Shown one piece after another: positions 44,670 to 63,604 of a stretch of DNA of 64,000 nucleotides. The stretch spans positions 4,118,001 to 4,182,000 of the forward strand of contig OX359199.1 of NCBI GenBank assembly GCA_947172415.1, given 5' to 3'. Position 1 is the first letter of the stretch; each line of letters opens with the position of its first letter. The translations under genes and the position numbers were made by a program. The notes beneath the pieces are model-generated. The model was not told the DNA's origin, searched no databases, and worked only from the letters and a program-made list of their open reading frames with translations. This stretch comes from Chondrosia reniformis (taxonomy: Eukaryota; Porifera; Demospongiae; Chondrillida; Chondrillidae).

Positions 44670-46776
44670 GTCTATAGACTGAGACTTTCCTCAGGGTTGC
44701 AATTACACTACACGTCACACTTTCTATTTGACTGAATGTATCTTTGTTTTCTACAAATATAACAAAGTTTGAAGGAATTTTGAAAATATACAAACCCAAA
44801 AAGGAAATAAGAATGATTATACTAATGGTAAACCTAGAGCATACAATGTATAGACGTTTTGTTGACAACCTATCAACTAAACATCATTGAAAAATAAAAT
44901 ACAGTAATGGAGAATAAGTGACAGTACCATAGTGTGAATGTAGCTAAGTATATTATAACTTGTTTAGTTTTCTGTGTATAAACATGGTAGACTTCACTTT
45001 TCAATGAGGGGAAGCCAATATTTGTTACTTTGAGCTTTAATAACCTTAATAGAGGGACCATACACAAGTGTACACTACATAGATGTAAACGTATTTGTTG
45101 TTATTTCCTATTTTGGTGCTCGAGCTTTGAAGAACAGTTCACTTGAAACAGAACAAAGTGCAAGAATGAACAGGTACGTATGCAATGCGACAATGGGACG
45201 AAATACTGGCAGTCAATTGTCGTATAGAGATCATTTTCGCGAGTTTGCACGCTTAGTTCGCGCTGTATCCTAACAAATATCCAATTACTGTTTAATAAAT
45301 GAATCAAAGTTATAGACTCCATTCACAATTGTCCGACTTTAGGAAAGACAACATGTTCCTTCATACAATAAAGACTGGTACGAAAGAAATACTGTACGTT
45401 ATTAGGCATTGAAGTATAAAGGACGAAACAAAACAAAGTCCTTCTAAGAGCTATAATCTGTTGAGAGCCCAAATAAACGTCATATGTGTAATTGGATACG
45501 AAAGGAAGAGGTTAAAAAACATAACTTTTCAAGGTTTCTTGGATAGCGGATGTACAAATCCTTCGTTCGGTAGAATAAGTATCGCAAAAGTAACATTTCC
45601 ATTAAAATACAATCAAATGACATTGTACAAGCCATCGATCTTCTCCTGTGAATTTGGATTGGCGAAGATTGGAATCCAAATCTTACACCTTAGCCTTGCA
45701 CTGAATATTTCACATTCAACTGGTCACCCGATCCCCATCCCTTGTGCTCGGGTCGTAGCTCTGTTGTAGATCGTCTGCTTCGAAACAATGCTTCAATTAA
45801 AACGAGTCATCGAATTAACGCATAATAAACCGTATCTATTTCTCCTAACTTTCTAATTAGTTCTCGACCCCACTTCTTTTATTCCTGGTTAAATAAACAA
45901 GTCAGTCTATTAAAATTTTACTTTTTACACAACGAATTCAAAGTCGATCCTATCCACCCGTATATTCACGAAATGATCACAACTAAGGATGGCCCCTCCT
46001 TCTGGTAAAATTCCTTACCTTTGCCTCTAAGATCCGCGGGCGGTCCACTCTCTTTGCTCTCCGATGATTATGAACCTTTAAATCAGTATAACACGGCCAA
46101 ATGCTGTGTCACTTTCACTTTAATCGAAAATGGCGTCTATTTCAATGAAGAATATTTTCGTACAACCATGGTACAACACTTAATGACGCCATGTTTTAGA
46201 GTTACACGTGACAACGCAATATTACGTCTCAATGAAGGCTAAATAAGGCGTGTATCTTTAAGGAAGTCGTGACATGATGTGATCGAGAGTGCTCTCTCTA
46301 TACGCATGGAATGATATAGAGCATTTGTTGTGCTTGTTATAATGAGCATCAGTAACACCTATTGAATCACCGATTCAATAAGTGTTACTGATGCATAAAC
46401 ATATTGTACATGAAACCATAGAAAGTGGTTTGCATGCCTGCCACAACATATTAGCCATAAATACCAAAAGTCTAGTATATATATGAGGAATTTTCAGAAT
46501 TCTTTGCCAGAAATCATTCCATTGAGCTTTACTTAAAATCTGGATTAATGGTGCAAACTACTCATTAAACATTTAGAAAATTCAATATCACTCAATGTAA
46601 ATGGGAAACCATTCAATAATTCTTAAAACCATGCTCACATACTTTTAAGTACATATATATTATTTTTCTTCGTATATACCAATCAATCATTCAATAATAG
46701 TCTTGTCACCCATTTACTTCCCCCATCTGAAGCTACATGTACATTTTTACACTATTGTTTCAAAAAATAGATTATG
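44670..46776. other. Intergenic region between GALNT and WIP
   Basis: 2.1 kb between the GALNT stop (46777) and the WIP start (44669), both minus strand. It should hold the WIP promoter and 5' UTR exon(s) and the GALNT 3' UTR. Contains an inverted repeat (46346-46394). ORFs 45461-45769 and 46021-46242 show no domain. Confidence 0.45.
46346..46394. repeat. Near-perfect inverted repeat, 23-bp arms
   Basis: GCATCAGTAACACCTATTGA(ATC) and its reverse complement, with one mismatch, separated by ACC. It could form a hairpin in DNA or RNA. Confidence 0.92.
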
Positions 46777-53172
<6,396 letters not shown>

Positions 53173-54063
53173 ATTCAACGTTATCTACCACATGATTCTT
53201 GAGGTATCATCTGCACGTACAAATCAGTGTACATACGTATAGTTACGCAACCATTTTAATGACATCATCAGACATCAGACATCATTGGCCACTAATGGAA
53301 GACAAAGGTTTTTCAGCGGACATGACTTAATATCAAGTATTCTTAAAGCTTCATTTCCTTATAGGTAAATCATACAGTGTTGAAACAATGTTGCCTTGTA
53401 TAGGTGTAGGTGTTCCTGTAATATTTATATAGAATTGAAAGTATTTAGCTAGAACAATCAAGTAACTCGTGATCAGAGCATCAAAGAACCATAGATAAAT
53501 TAGTTGACTACTCCTGATCGAAAGAGTTGACAACATTGTGGCCTTTTGCATATAGGAGTGGCAACTAAGAGAATATCTCATGAGAGAGTATAGACTCCCA
53601 TGATTGTCAGTTCAGAAATACTTAATTTCACATCATTGATCATGATCAGACGGCATGTGACAAATAATCATGAAAACCTCTATTGGCGCCATCAGGGAGT
53701 TGCATGAGCAAGTTTAAACTATTCAATCCTCCTTGACTTGTTAATAATTAATGATACATGTCACCAGGTTATGCAGTGCAGCCTTTGGTCCCTTCGTATA
53801 ATACAAGTATACATGTACGTATATTATGTAGTTAACATGATGGTTTAGCTAAGATACTTACAATCAAAAAATTATCAGAAAACTAAAATTGAGTGTCCAT
53901 GATGAAAAGTGATACATTGATGCATTTAAATGAAAACAATGATATAAAATAACAATGTTAATGAAATATATAGAATCACACAAAACTAACAAAGCAATAC
54001 CATGAGTGCCAAACAGTGATACAAATAGACAATACAAAAAATCAAACTACTATCATATAAAAG
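53173..54063. other. Intergenic region between kinase and GALNT genes
   Basis: 0.9 kb holding the kinase 3' UTR and the GALNT promoter. A short repeated phrase CATCATCAGACATCAGACAT lies at about 53263. No gene recognised. Confidence 0.45.
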
Positions 54064-57000
54064 TTACGTTTCTGGATCAACATCAGGGCCAGAATAAGCA
54101 TACAATGCAGCAACTGAGTGTCTTCTTTTAACTATAAGAGAAAATAATACCACTTGATTATTAGGTGTTTCATAAATCTTTATTGGAAAGGCCACACTAG
54201 CTTACTAGCTGTATCAGTGAATGCAAGAGTAATATAAAACACCATTTATCTACATACATCCTTAGATCCTGTACATGTGTGTCAAATCCACCTGAAGCAT
54301 TACACAGGTATATGTAGAACGCATGCTTAAGTGGAATACCAGTAACTCCTAAACTAATAAATTGTATCCACATTCACCTATCCAGACAATCAGACACGGC
54401 AACTAAACCTATCATCTATATATGTCTCACAGAATTCTTGACATACGTACCAGTAGTAAGTTCACTTCTGTCTTCAGCAATCATATTTGCACGTTGTTGC
54501 GACCATGTTCTCCTCATAGATCTGTGGCAGCCAGAGACTGGGTCTGCCACATGTGACAACACCAGCACATGGCATCTGCAACACCCACAGCATTCGCTTA
54601 GTACTATGTAAAGCAAGAAAGAAAATATATGACTATAACCTGACTATAACTGTTGTAACAAATAAGAATTAAAATGCTTACTCTTTTGTGCCATAGGCCA
54701 GCTGTGCACCTTAAGGAGAGGTGGGGAGGAGGACACAAAACCTCCAGGAGCAGGGGGCTCCGCTTTGGGATCACATGCACCAGACCTCTCCTGAATCTCA
54801 CACTGTGGTTCATGTACTTGCAGAGAAGAAAATGCATTTTCTTCGTCATCAAAGTCTCCTTCAAATATGTATTGTGCTAGTAGAATAGAAGCAAAGTGAA
54901 GTAAATATGACTTATAGAATGTAATGCATTCAACACATTATTACCAAACATTTACAGTATACTAACCTTTCTGTATTACATCTCTGTTTAAAAGCTCAAT
55001 AGCTGTAGGTCTAACCGTGTGATCAGCAACAAACACTTCCTTCATTATCTGCATTAAGCCCTTAAAAAAGTACTCTAAAATGTCAGAGCTCTCATCTTGC
55101 TCAGCAAAGACCGACATTTGTCTCCTTAATTCCTCTTCAGGTACCAAGATATTGAAGTGTTCATTAAATGAATACTTGCCAATCTAAATATATGACAAAC
55201 AGACACTTCAATTTTCATGCAGTAGTTAATGAGTTAGCATCTGCAGGTAGTGTAGCTATATCCTTACTATGTAAACTGGATAGCCAGTATGCCTGTACCA
55301 AGGATCCTGTCCGGTCATCATTTCAACAGCAACTGCTAAAGTGCTCCACACATCACAAGAGAATGTGTACTGCTGAGTCTTCACATACTGCAAGAGTTAA
55401 ACGAACCAAAAGAGTGACTACCTTAAACACAGCAGCACCTGTATCAACATTTACACACAAAATCACTCTATGCATACTATTTTCAGCAGGATCACACAAC
55501 ACATGAAAAAAACAGTATCTACCCATTTATTGACTAAAAATTTTATTGAAATTTTACTGAAATACATTTCAGAATACAGAACAGAATACCACTGAGAGAT
55601 GAAAGGCCATGTACAAATCACTCCTTTTATAGAAATTTGTAAAAAAACTTATTCACTGAATGTACTGTCAATTTAAGGGGCCAAATTGAAAGCTTAATTT
55701 TAATTAACTCATGCCTATAAGGTCGCATTGCGTGGGCACATGTACAACAACAATGCAACATTTGAAACTAAAAGTCTACATAACTTATTGAAATATAATA
55801 AACTTTCACTCATCAATTCAATCTCTGTAAATGTACTGAAACCAAGCTAACTTTCAGCGGATACATAATTCCTGATTCAAATTACTAGGTTGAATTACCG
55901 TTTTATTATAATCATTGTATTCAGCTAAGGAAACACATACATTGAGCACATTCATTTCAGTATACTCTCAAGGACCCAAAAAGTGAAAAAGGATGCATAT
56001 AACCCACTTACATACCTCAGGAGATAAGAATGGGTGGGTGCCTTTGATGGTGTTATCTTGACTGTGATCGTTCACTGGAACAGCCAAACCAAAGTCAGTC
56101 AATTTGCAGGTCCAATTTTCAAACAACAGAATATTTCTCCCTTTAAAGGAATACAAAGTAAAACTGGTAATGTAGTCTCTTTACAAAATGTATCAAGTTC
56201 AATTATAAGTATGCTAATGCTCTCATGATAACACAAAGATGCATACCTTTGATATCTCTGTGTAATAGGCTATTCTGGTGTAAGTAACACACAGCTGAGA
56301 GCAATTGTTGCAAAACATGGCCGACAAGATAACTATTTCCTCGGTGATCAACATTGTCTTCAAAGAAAGTTCGCAGATTTCCATCTAGAAGGACAAATGA
56401 AAGAGATATTATAATTAGGCTAACAAAGTCCCATAAAGTGAATTAAAAATTAACAGAGAGAATCTCAAAACCCTTTGCGTAACGCAACAACGCGGGGTAA
56501 TAATAGACACAGGGGACAAATGAAATTTCAGAAATAATTTCCATTGGTTTTATTTGGATAGGTTCATCTTAACAACACTGAACATCTAACTTAACCATGA
56601 ACCTTTCACTTGAGAAGCTCTAAAAGTATAGAGATAAAATTCCCAACAGAAATGTTTAAATAGTCCCAATTTGTAATAAATAGACTGCTGATATGTAGTA
56701 TAACAATGTACTCATCCACAGCACAAATATATTCCACAGTTTCACCTTGGATATATACAGATCAAACATTTAATAGAGGTATATATGATGTTCCAACCTA
56801 ATTGCTGAACTTATAAGGTCAAATATTTAGTTAACCTCAAATTCCTTTAGTTCCTAAATACTCTTGTTTATTCAGTTTTGGCTTTCAGTTCCAAAAAAAC
56901 AAAAATAAATTATTAGAATATCTAGACCCATTTTTTATATTCAGTATCGAACTAGACTACATCTAGGAAATGCCATCATACTGATATCTACATACAAGTG

Positions 57001-59033
57001 TATGTATATCCTTTGCATTGCTTTGAGGTATGTAAACACAGGAAGTACTGGCTGTGAAAGGGAAATTGCCTAACCTGTGGAAAACCTGCATAATATTTCC
57101 TAGCAATAAAAAAATGTTTAAGGATGATACCTCTACAAACCACAATAGGAGGGCCTATAATATAATATACGCTGTAGGCAAGAATATCATCATTATTGAA
57201 CTCTGTATATTACCCCACCCACTCATGTCTCCTGAGGAGCACAATGAGCAATAGGTGGAATTTAATTTCGCTTAATGGGAACCAGAGTCTCTTCCCCCTA
57301 TGCAAAAAGTATATGGGATGAGTATTTATTGAACTACCATGCTACGGTCACATCCTTTACTGATGGTCTGTGTATGCCAAACATTATAGCACACTCACAT
57401 TCAGCTAATTCCATAAAGAGTTTAATACTCTGAGGTTCATCATTCACTGCTCCTAGACAGCCTATGACATGCTTGTGGGATAACTTTGATAAGATGGTAC
57501 ATTCACCGAGCATTTTGTAGGCATCCTCTGGTGTTCTGTTGGTCTTCCAAGCAAAGGACGTCTCCTTCTGCCTGTCCACTCCATAGTAGCATGTACCCTG
57601 TCCCCCGCTACCTAGCTCACCATTGGGAATGTAGTCCCGGATCCGTTTGTAGAACTGATCTACTGGATTTGGCGTTAGGTGACCCTAAACAAAGAGATTT
57701 CATATCAGTAAATAAAAAAATATATAAACATCTTGATATTTATGTGTACAATTAGCAGAATATCATTGCAACACCTTAAGGTCATAATATATTGAAATGA
57801 GGAAAGTTTTATTTAAATGCACAATAAGAATAGCATTTCTGAATGGATGCTGCAGAAGAAACAATCAAATGACTGCCTTGGACTACCTACAGTCTATTCA
57901 TAAGAGCACGTGCTTCCTGAAAAGTATTACAAATACATAGTTAAGATTCTTCACATCTATATAAGGAAGTCCCAAGGGGAATTAGAAAAAGTAAAATCCC
58001 ATCTAGGATTTCCCCTTTCTCAAACAGCCAAATGTTCTTTTCTATTGTAACTGTACAATAATTCATTTATGGTACCTCTCTTATTCATTCAGCTAGTTAA
58101 GCATTACTGCTATCTGCAATGTAAACAAAGGCCTTCTACCAGTGAAGGCCTTAAAGCATATTTGATCTATGACTGAAACCTCAGCCACACACAATTGCAT
58201 TTTATACTTACTGTGTCGAGCTGACAAATGATGGATTGCCTTGGCAATATCTCCGCGGGGTCGTTGAACGAATCCTGAAGCTTGATGCTTTGATAGCTTT
58301 CTTCAACCTCTGGAGGCAAGGACACTAGTGACTGACTCAAGTCCTCTGAAATGACTGGGAGGGTACCCTGCGAACGGGTAGATGACTGGGTCGTGAGGGA
58401 AGTGGGCCGCATTGCACAGGAACCCGGCAACGGGAGGCTGCTGAAAGGGGCACAAAGAGGACTGCCTGGACTGGATAAGCCCTCCAGAGCGCATTGAGCA
58501 ACTTGCGAATGGTCGCTGTCAGTCATTGGTATAGAGTGGGATTTCGCAAGTCTCGGAACAGGCCTCTCAGACGCTTGTTGGTTGAGATTAGGAAAAACTT
58601 CATCGTCCGGCTTGTCTGTGTTCAAGGGCGATCGTACGACACTATTCCTTCTACTGGGTCCACCGGAGCCCACTCCTGAATCAAAACTGCTCTTCGGTTG
58701 TAGTCTATTTTTGGGAGAAGAGAGGTTAGTCGGCAAAGATTGCGTATTTAGTTCGATCAGCCGCTCGTCCATGGCTATTATCGCTTCTTTCTCGGGTACA
58801 GGGCACGCACATGGTCGGATGCAATTGTGATGGTGCGTTGTAAACATCCTGTCCAACTTGATGCACTCGTAACAAGAACTATCTTCCAGAGTATCAGCGG
58901 AACGACGCTGGCAGCGCTGACAGTGGAGCAGTAATTCGCGCACTTCTTTACACTCGGAATGGGTACAAGTTCGACCCCACGCTAATCTATTATTCAGACG
59001 GCAAGCAAAGACCGTATGGAGGTCTAGTACCAT
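54064..59033 (-). CDS. TAZ-type zinc finger fused to a MAP3K-like protein kinase
   Basis: Nine exons: 59033-58212, 57684-57399, 56384-56247, 56140-56016, 55387-55268, 55183-54967, 54876-54682, 54603-54451, 54131-54064; in-frame total 707 aa. Residues ~10-80 are Cys/His-rich with TAZ spacing: CTHSECKEVRELLLHCQRC, CYECIKLDRMFTTHHHNC, then CACPVP. A Ser/Pro-rich linker to ~275 has likely phosphosites (RRNSV, KSHSIP). The kinase (~290-560) has a Gly loop GSGGQGTCYYG, ATP lysine in FAWK, alpha-C Glu in GECTILSKL, HRDIKGRN (a STE/MAP3K-type loop), DFG in KLTDFGLAV, THPFLSPEV as the APE region, and CDVWSTLAVAVEMMTGQDPW. All catalytic residues are present, so it should be active. A Cys-rich tail (ECCGCCRCH) follows. 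TAZ folds normally bind disordered activation domains, so here it may recruit a partner; that is inference. Confidence 0.85.
55388..56015. other. Kinase intron, no feature recognised
   Basis: AT-rich intron of the kinase gene between exons 56140-56016 and 55387-55268. Confidence 0.6.
56385..57398. other. Kinase intron with a dispersed-repeat copy
   Basis: 1.0-kb intron of the kinase gene. Apart from repeat family A at 57190-57305 it is AT-rich and non-coding. Confidence 0.6.
57190..57305 (+). repeat. Dispersed repeat family A, copy 3
   Basis: TTATTGAACTCTGTATATTA, CACTCATGTCTCCTGAGGAG, CACAATGAGCAATAGG and GGGAACCAGAGTCTCTTCCC match the 26530-26660 copy closely. Located in a kinase intron. 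Confidence 0.8.
57685..58211. other. Kinase intron 1
   Basis: Intron separating the TAZ-bearing exon from the kinase Gly-loop exon. It contains a small inverted phrase AAGGCCTTCTACCAGTGAAGGCCTT near 58130. The whole zinc-finger part is on one exon, which suits exon shuffling. Confidence 0.6.
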
Positions 59034-59165
59034 GACAACCTCGCTGGAAAGCTTTTAAAGATGACTGAATGAGCCCAGTCCCAGCATATGAAATTTATAC
59101 ATAAAGACAAACTGCGGTATTTTCCCAATTTCCGTTATTTGAAGTGCCAGATTATGGCTATGAAT
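59034..59165. promoter_or_regulatory. Very short intergenic spacer (132 bp)
   Basis: Only 132 bp separate the chaperonin-like stop codon (59166) from the kinase start codon (59033) on the same strand. It must hold a 3' UTR end and a promoter/5' UTR, or the two are co-transcribed. No AATAAA was seen on the minus strand. Confidence 0.55.
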
Positions 59166-62100
59166 TTAGTTATGCCTTCGTGCAAATGTCTGAAACAGAG
59201 TAACTAAAAACTGGTGCGCTTCTTCCCAAGATGAAAGCTTGAGATCAGTGACATCTAGAGAAGCAGGCATTTCTTGGCAATCAACTGCAATTGGTTCACA
59301 AGTTCTGGTATTTTCCTGTAGTATTGCAATGTATTCTTGCAACCCAGAAATAAATGCTTCAACAACCTTTCCTTGATACAAGGAGAATATAGAGGGAAAC
59401 CAACCAGAACCCTTGAAAGTAGGTACTTCCAATCTTTTATTTAAAGACTTTGTTCTTCTTAAGCACTGAATGCAAAGATCTTCAATTTTGCCACCTCCTG
59501 GAAGTAGATTGTTCTTATTTGAGAATGCCTTGACAAGCCTTGACAAGCACTTGGTGAAACTGCTTTTTAAGTCTCTTACAACATCTTCAGTCAGCCCGCA
59601 GAGCAGTACTGTAGTGACACACCTTTTAGAGGGGCAATCCTACAGTAATAAATGAACTAGATAAGATGTGTACATACACCGAGGGTACATGTAACAGTAT
59701 ATACAGGTACATGCATATATGTCACACCAATACAAACTGTATGTATGTACCTAGCAACAGATAGTACAAAATCACTAGAGGTTAATCAATTAGTGGAAAA
59801 GGGTCTGTCCCATCAAGATCTACATAAACTGTTCCATTATATTACATAACCTCCTCAGGAATTATTCATAAGCTGAGTAAACAAACTAAATGAGATTCAT
59901 TGTTGTCTTCCAAGAAATGTATTATATTATAATATATCAGTCCCAGTACATTGACAGGTGTTATGCAATCATTCTAATTGAAAATTTCACCTGACACTCT
60001 AAATATGGGCATCTTCATGCTAAGCTAGCAAAACCATTGTTTATGTAAACATGATCTTATAGTATAGTATAGTGATATCTTATGTATATCTTATATCTTA
60101 TATCTTATAGTATAGTATTGTGATGTGATGTTGTACCTGAGGACTCAGAGACAAGAGCCTATAGGTCACTTGGCCAGTAAGGTTATCAGGTGATCTCTTA
60201 AACTGCTGCCTCTCCACAGATTGAATAGAGTCCACAATGCAAACATCAGTACATACTCCAACACTCTCCTGCATGTGAAGAGGTGACACTTGCACACTCG
60301 TACACGTATACATATATGTAAGTATCCAAAGCTTATTACATCAATCTACAGAGAAACTGTGCAAGACACATTCTGGATTTACTTAGCCTAGCTACATCTC
60401 TTACTCACAACACACCCAAACTGGAAGAGGTTGGCTAACAAATACCCTAAAGATTTCAGGACAACTATTTCAATGTTTAAAGCAGCAGTAAGGGACATAG
60501 TGAAAGTACAATCGATATATAGAGCACTGCCGCTTGAAAAGTGGTTTTCCATTAAACTACATTAGCAGTGTAGTTGATTTCCCTTGTCAAATAACAGATG
60601 AAAATGACTACATAAAAGTTTGAGGTGTTCAGATTTCAAATGAAGAAAGAAACTTCCTTTTACCCAAGGCTTATTATATATGCAAACAAATATTGTAACC
60701 AAGTTTATTCTAATCCACCACCAGATAGGCTGTACTAGTTATGGCTTAAAAGGGTATTGTAATTTTTACGTACCTACAGGTTAGTCAATCTGTCTACCTA
60801 GTTGGCAGAACACATAAATACATGCAAAAACATATTGGCAGCTGATTAAACACACACATAAGGCCATCTACGTACATATGCACGTATATAATTAGCAAAA
60901 CAATGTCATAAAATGTCAGATGGTAGATTTTACTAATTGCAAATAGGCAGATGCATGCGGTATTTCCATGGAAATGAATGTGTGTATGAGATATACGTAT
61001 ACGTATACCCCAGATTAGTGGAGAAGACAGTATACGTACTGTGTATGTGATTTGCAGCCCATACTCATTATTAATAAGAAAAACTGACACAGAATATGTT
61101 TCTGTTCTTGTTGGATTGTCCTAAACTTGTATAATGATTTCATTAAAACATATATAGTCCTTCCAAACAGGGTCATTTCTGCCATAGATGCCTATAATAT
61201 ATTGAATCATATATTGAATCATAAACATTGAAATACCCACCATTCTAGATATACCAGATTGTGTAGTTATTTCAAGTACACGGAATTAATACTCAACAGA
61301 CAACTAGAGAGTTCAAACTAATATTTTTACAATACAAATGATCATGTATGAAACATACCATCTCTTTGGAGTTATTTTGCTATATAATTCTAACAGTTTA
61401 ATCAAACTATAATACCTGTTTACGTACAAAAATCAAATTATTGACACACAAGTATTCAGACAGTTGTTTTACTGTTTTCTCACCCACAAGGACACAAGCC
61501 GAGTAAGCAAAAGACCCAGGGTTCACAATAGCACTCTGGACCCTTGTAATAGGAAACACAGTCTATTGATCAGTTGGACAGTAACAGTATTCATCTGTAC
61601 TCTAATTCTATGAATATAATTATACCTATATACGTAGGTAAAATATAAACACTTTCAGTATTATTATATTATATTTTAAATGAGTGTTGTAAATTTATTA
61701 TTACCTACGTATTATAGATAGAGCCACCAACATACTGTCAAGGCTACCAATTGGCTATTCAGGACATGCAAAGGATATAGGACGAGTTTGGGATTAATAG
61801 CTACCAAATCTGAATGGTTCACTCCAAACAATTAAAAAGGAAGTCCTTCCAGATTTCAATATCACTCACATAGCAATTGACATATTTGGAATTACGTACA
61901 GACTGTAACAAGATCATTTAGTACGTATGTACATCCTTAAAAAGAATTCAAGCCAATCAAATTTGCTACACTTTGCCCCTCAAACACAGAAGCCTTCAAT
62001 GTGCCTGTAGATGTACAAATACTCACAGTTTATGACAGTTAACCACAAAGGAACTCAAAAAATAGACTTTCCGAGTGTCCATAATACTGCATCCAAAAGA

Positions 62101-62774
62101 ATCCAAAATCACCAACAACCAACTCTCCCAAATACACTTGTTCATAATATGTTGGTGTTGGGCTGTACCAGTACTCAGTACTCTATATACACCATATGAA
62201 CTTCGTTTCATGTTTAACCACTCTAGGATTTATAGTCAAACTACAACTGTCCTCAAATTGTGTATACATTAAGTTAACAAAGAGAGAAAGTTAAGTTAAA
62301 AGTAGCAATTGCCGTTAATTTAAAGCAAATGGCTTACTACAACCACTCTCTACCACTGAGCTATCACAACAACAAAATTACCCACTTTCCCACTTGATTA
62401 TTTGGCTCAAACATATTGCTTATCTGACTGCTGCGACTGCCAAAACAATATAGCTCTACTCTTTGTGAAAGGGCCATTGAAACTATGTACACACATATTC
62501 ACATGGTAAGGATTAAAAAACAGTGACTCCTATACTACTATCATTTTCTGGTTACATTGAGACAATATCTTGATACGTATGTATATATATATGACTGAGA
62601 ACAAACCATATCTGCTTGGTAGGCATAGTTCAATACATCACATCCAAAGGCTGTAGCTGCTTCCTGCAATAGTTTTGGTTCCACATCATCAAGCAAAATC
62701 AGACCACTTGACCAAAAAGAAAGATGGACTTCCTTTGAAGCTTTACCCCGGAGCAAAATGACACGGGCATTGAC
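59166..62774 (-). CDS. BBS/MKKS-like chaperonin-related protein, C-terminal exons (partial)
   Basis: Four exons join in phase 0: 62774-62607, 61535-61416, 60268-60137, 59639-59166, giving 297 residues; the 5' part lies outside or was not found. Seen features: LSFWSSGLILLDDVEPKLL, TAFGCDVLNYAYQADM, AIVNPGSFAYSACVLVGEK, then CVTTVLLCGLTEDVVRDLK followed about 20 residues later by LLPGGGKIE. The last two match the group II chaperonin end (T-x-L-L-R-G ... VPGGGAxE), as in CCT subunits, but the sequence is far more diverged, as in the chaperonin-like proteins MKKS/BBS6, BBS10 and BBS12 that assemble the BBSome for cilia. Which of the three cannot be settled; LLPGGG favours MKKS. The ATPase residues of CCT are not visible here. 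Confidence 0.6.
60269..61415. other. Chaperonin-like gene intron
   Basis: 1.15-kb intron, AT-rich; nothing else recognised. Confidence 0.55.
61536..62606. other. Chaperonin-like gene intron
   Basis: 1.1-kb intron, AT-rich, with small ORFs of no recognisable content. Confidence 0.55.
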
Positions 62775-63195
62775 CTATTAACAGGAAGGCACGGTGCATA
62801 AGCACAGTTTGTAAGTGTAGGTAAATCTACATTCTCATGAATGAAGTACCAAATTTGGTAAAGTAGTTTCCATAACAAATATGCCTATGCAAATGTAAGA
62901 AGTTTAGAATGCCTAAATAAGAATTGTAAAGGAATTCACATGGGTTCATGTAATTTAATTAAAACAATGTAAATATAACAAACATGTGATGTAGCATATT
63001 ACTATAATTATCAATAGACAGAAGGATAGCATGTAGCTATATAGGGACATTGTCAAAGATTTATATATAGTCTTGGTTCTGAATATAAAGGATTAATAGT
63101 AAATACACTATAGAAAGTTCACACAATCCCAAAGAGAGATTTACAAGATTAATGTTGATATGTAGACAATCATAGAGCATGCATTGGATTGGATT
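62775..63195. other. Probable upstream intron of the chaperonin-like gene
   Basis: AT-rich sequence upstream of the first recognised exon; no exon seen. Confidence 0.4.
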
Positions 63196-63604
63196 TGAGC
63201 AGAGTGGGAGGAGCTACAAGTGAGCAGAGTGGGAGGAGCTACAAGTGAGCAGAGTGGGAGGAGCTACAAGTGAGCAGAGTGGGAGGAGCTACAAGTGAGC
63301 AGAGTGGGAGGAGCTACAAGTGAGCAGAGTGGGAGGAGCTACAAGTGAGCAGAGTGGGAGGAGCTACAAGTGAGCAGAGTGGGAGGAGCTACAAGTGAGC
63401 AGAGTGGGAGGAGCTACAAGTGAGCAGAGTGGGAGGAGCTACAAGTGAGCAGAGTGGGAGGAGCTACAAGTGAGCAGAGTGGGAGGAGCTACAAGTGAGC
63501 AGAGTGGGAGGAGCTACAAGTGAGCAGAGTGGGAGGAGCTACAAGTGAGCAGAGTGGGAGGAGCTACAAGTGAGCAGAGTGGGAGGAGCTACAAGTGAGC
63601 AGAG
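63196..63604. repeat. 25-bp minisatellite, about 16 near-identical copies
   Basis: Units of TGAGCAGAGTGGGAGGAGCT plus ACAAG, 25 bp, practically without differences between copies, which points to recent expansion. Probably in an intron of the chaperonin-like gene. Confidence 0.97.

Noticed and set aside
45461-46242. ORFs of 102 and 73 aa between GALNT and WIP
   Set aside because: No domain, no splice context and ordinary intergenic composition.
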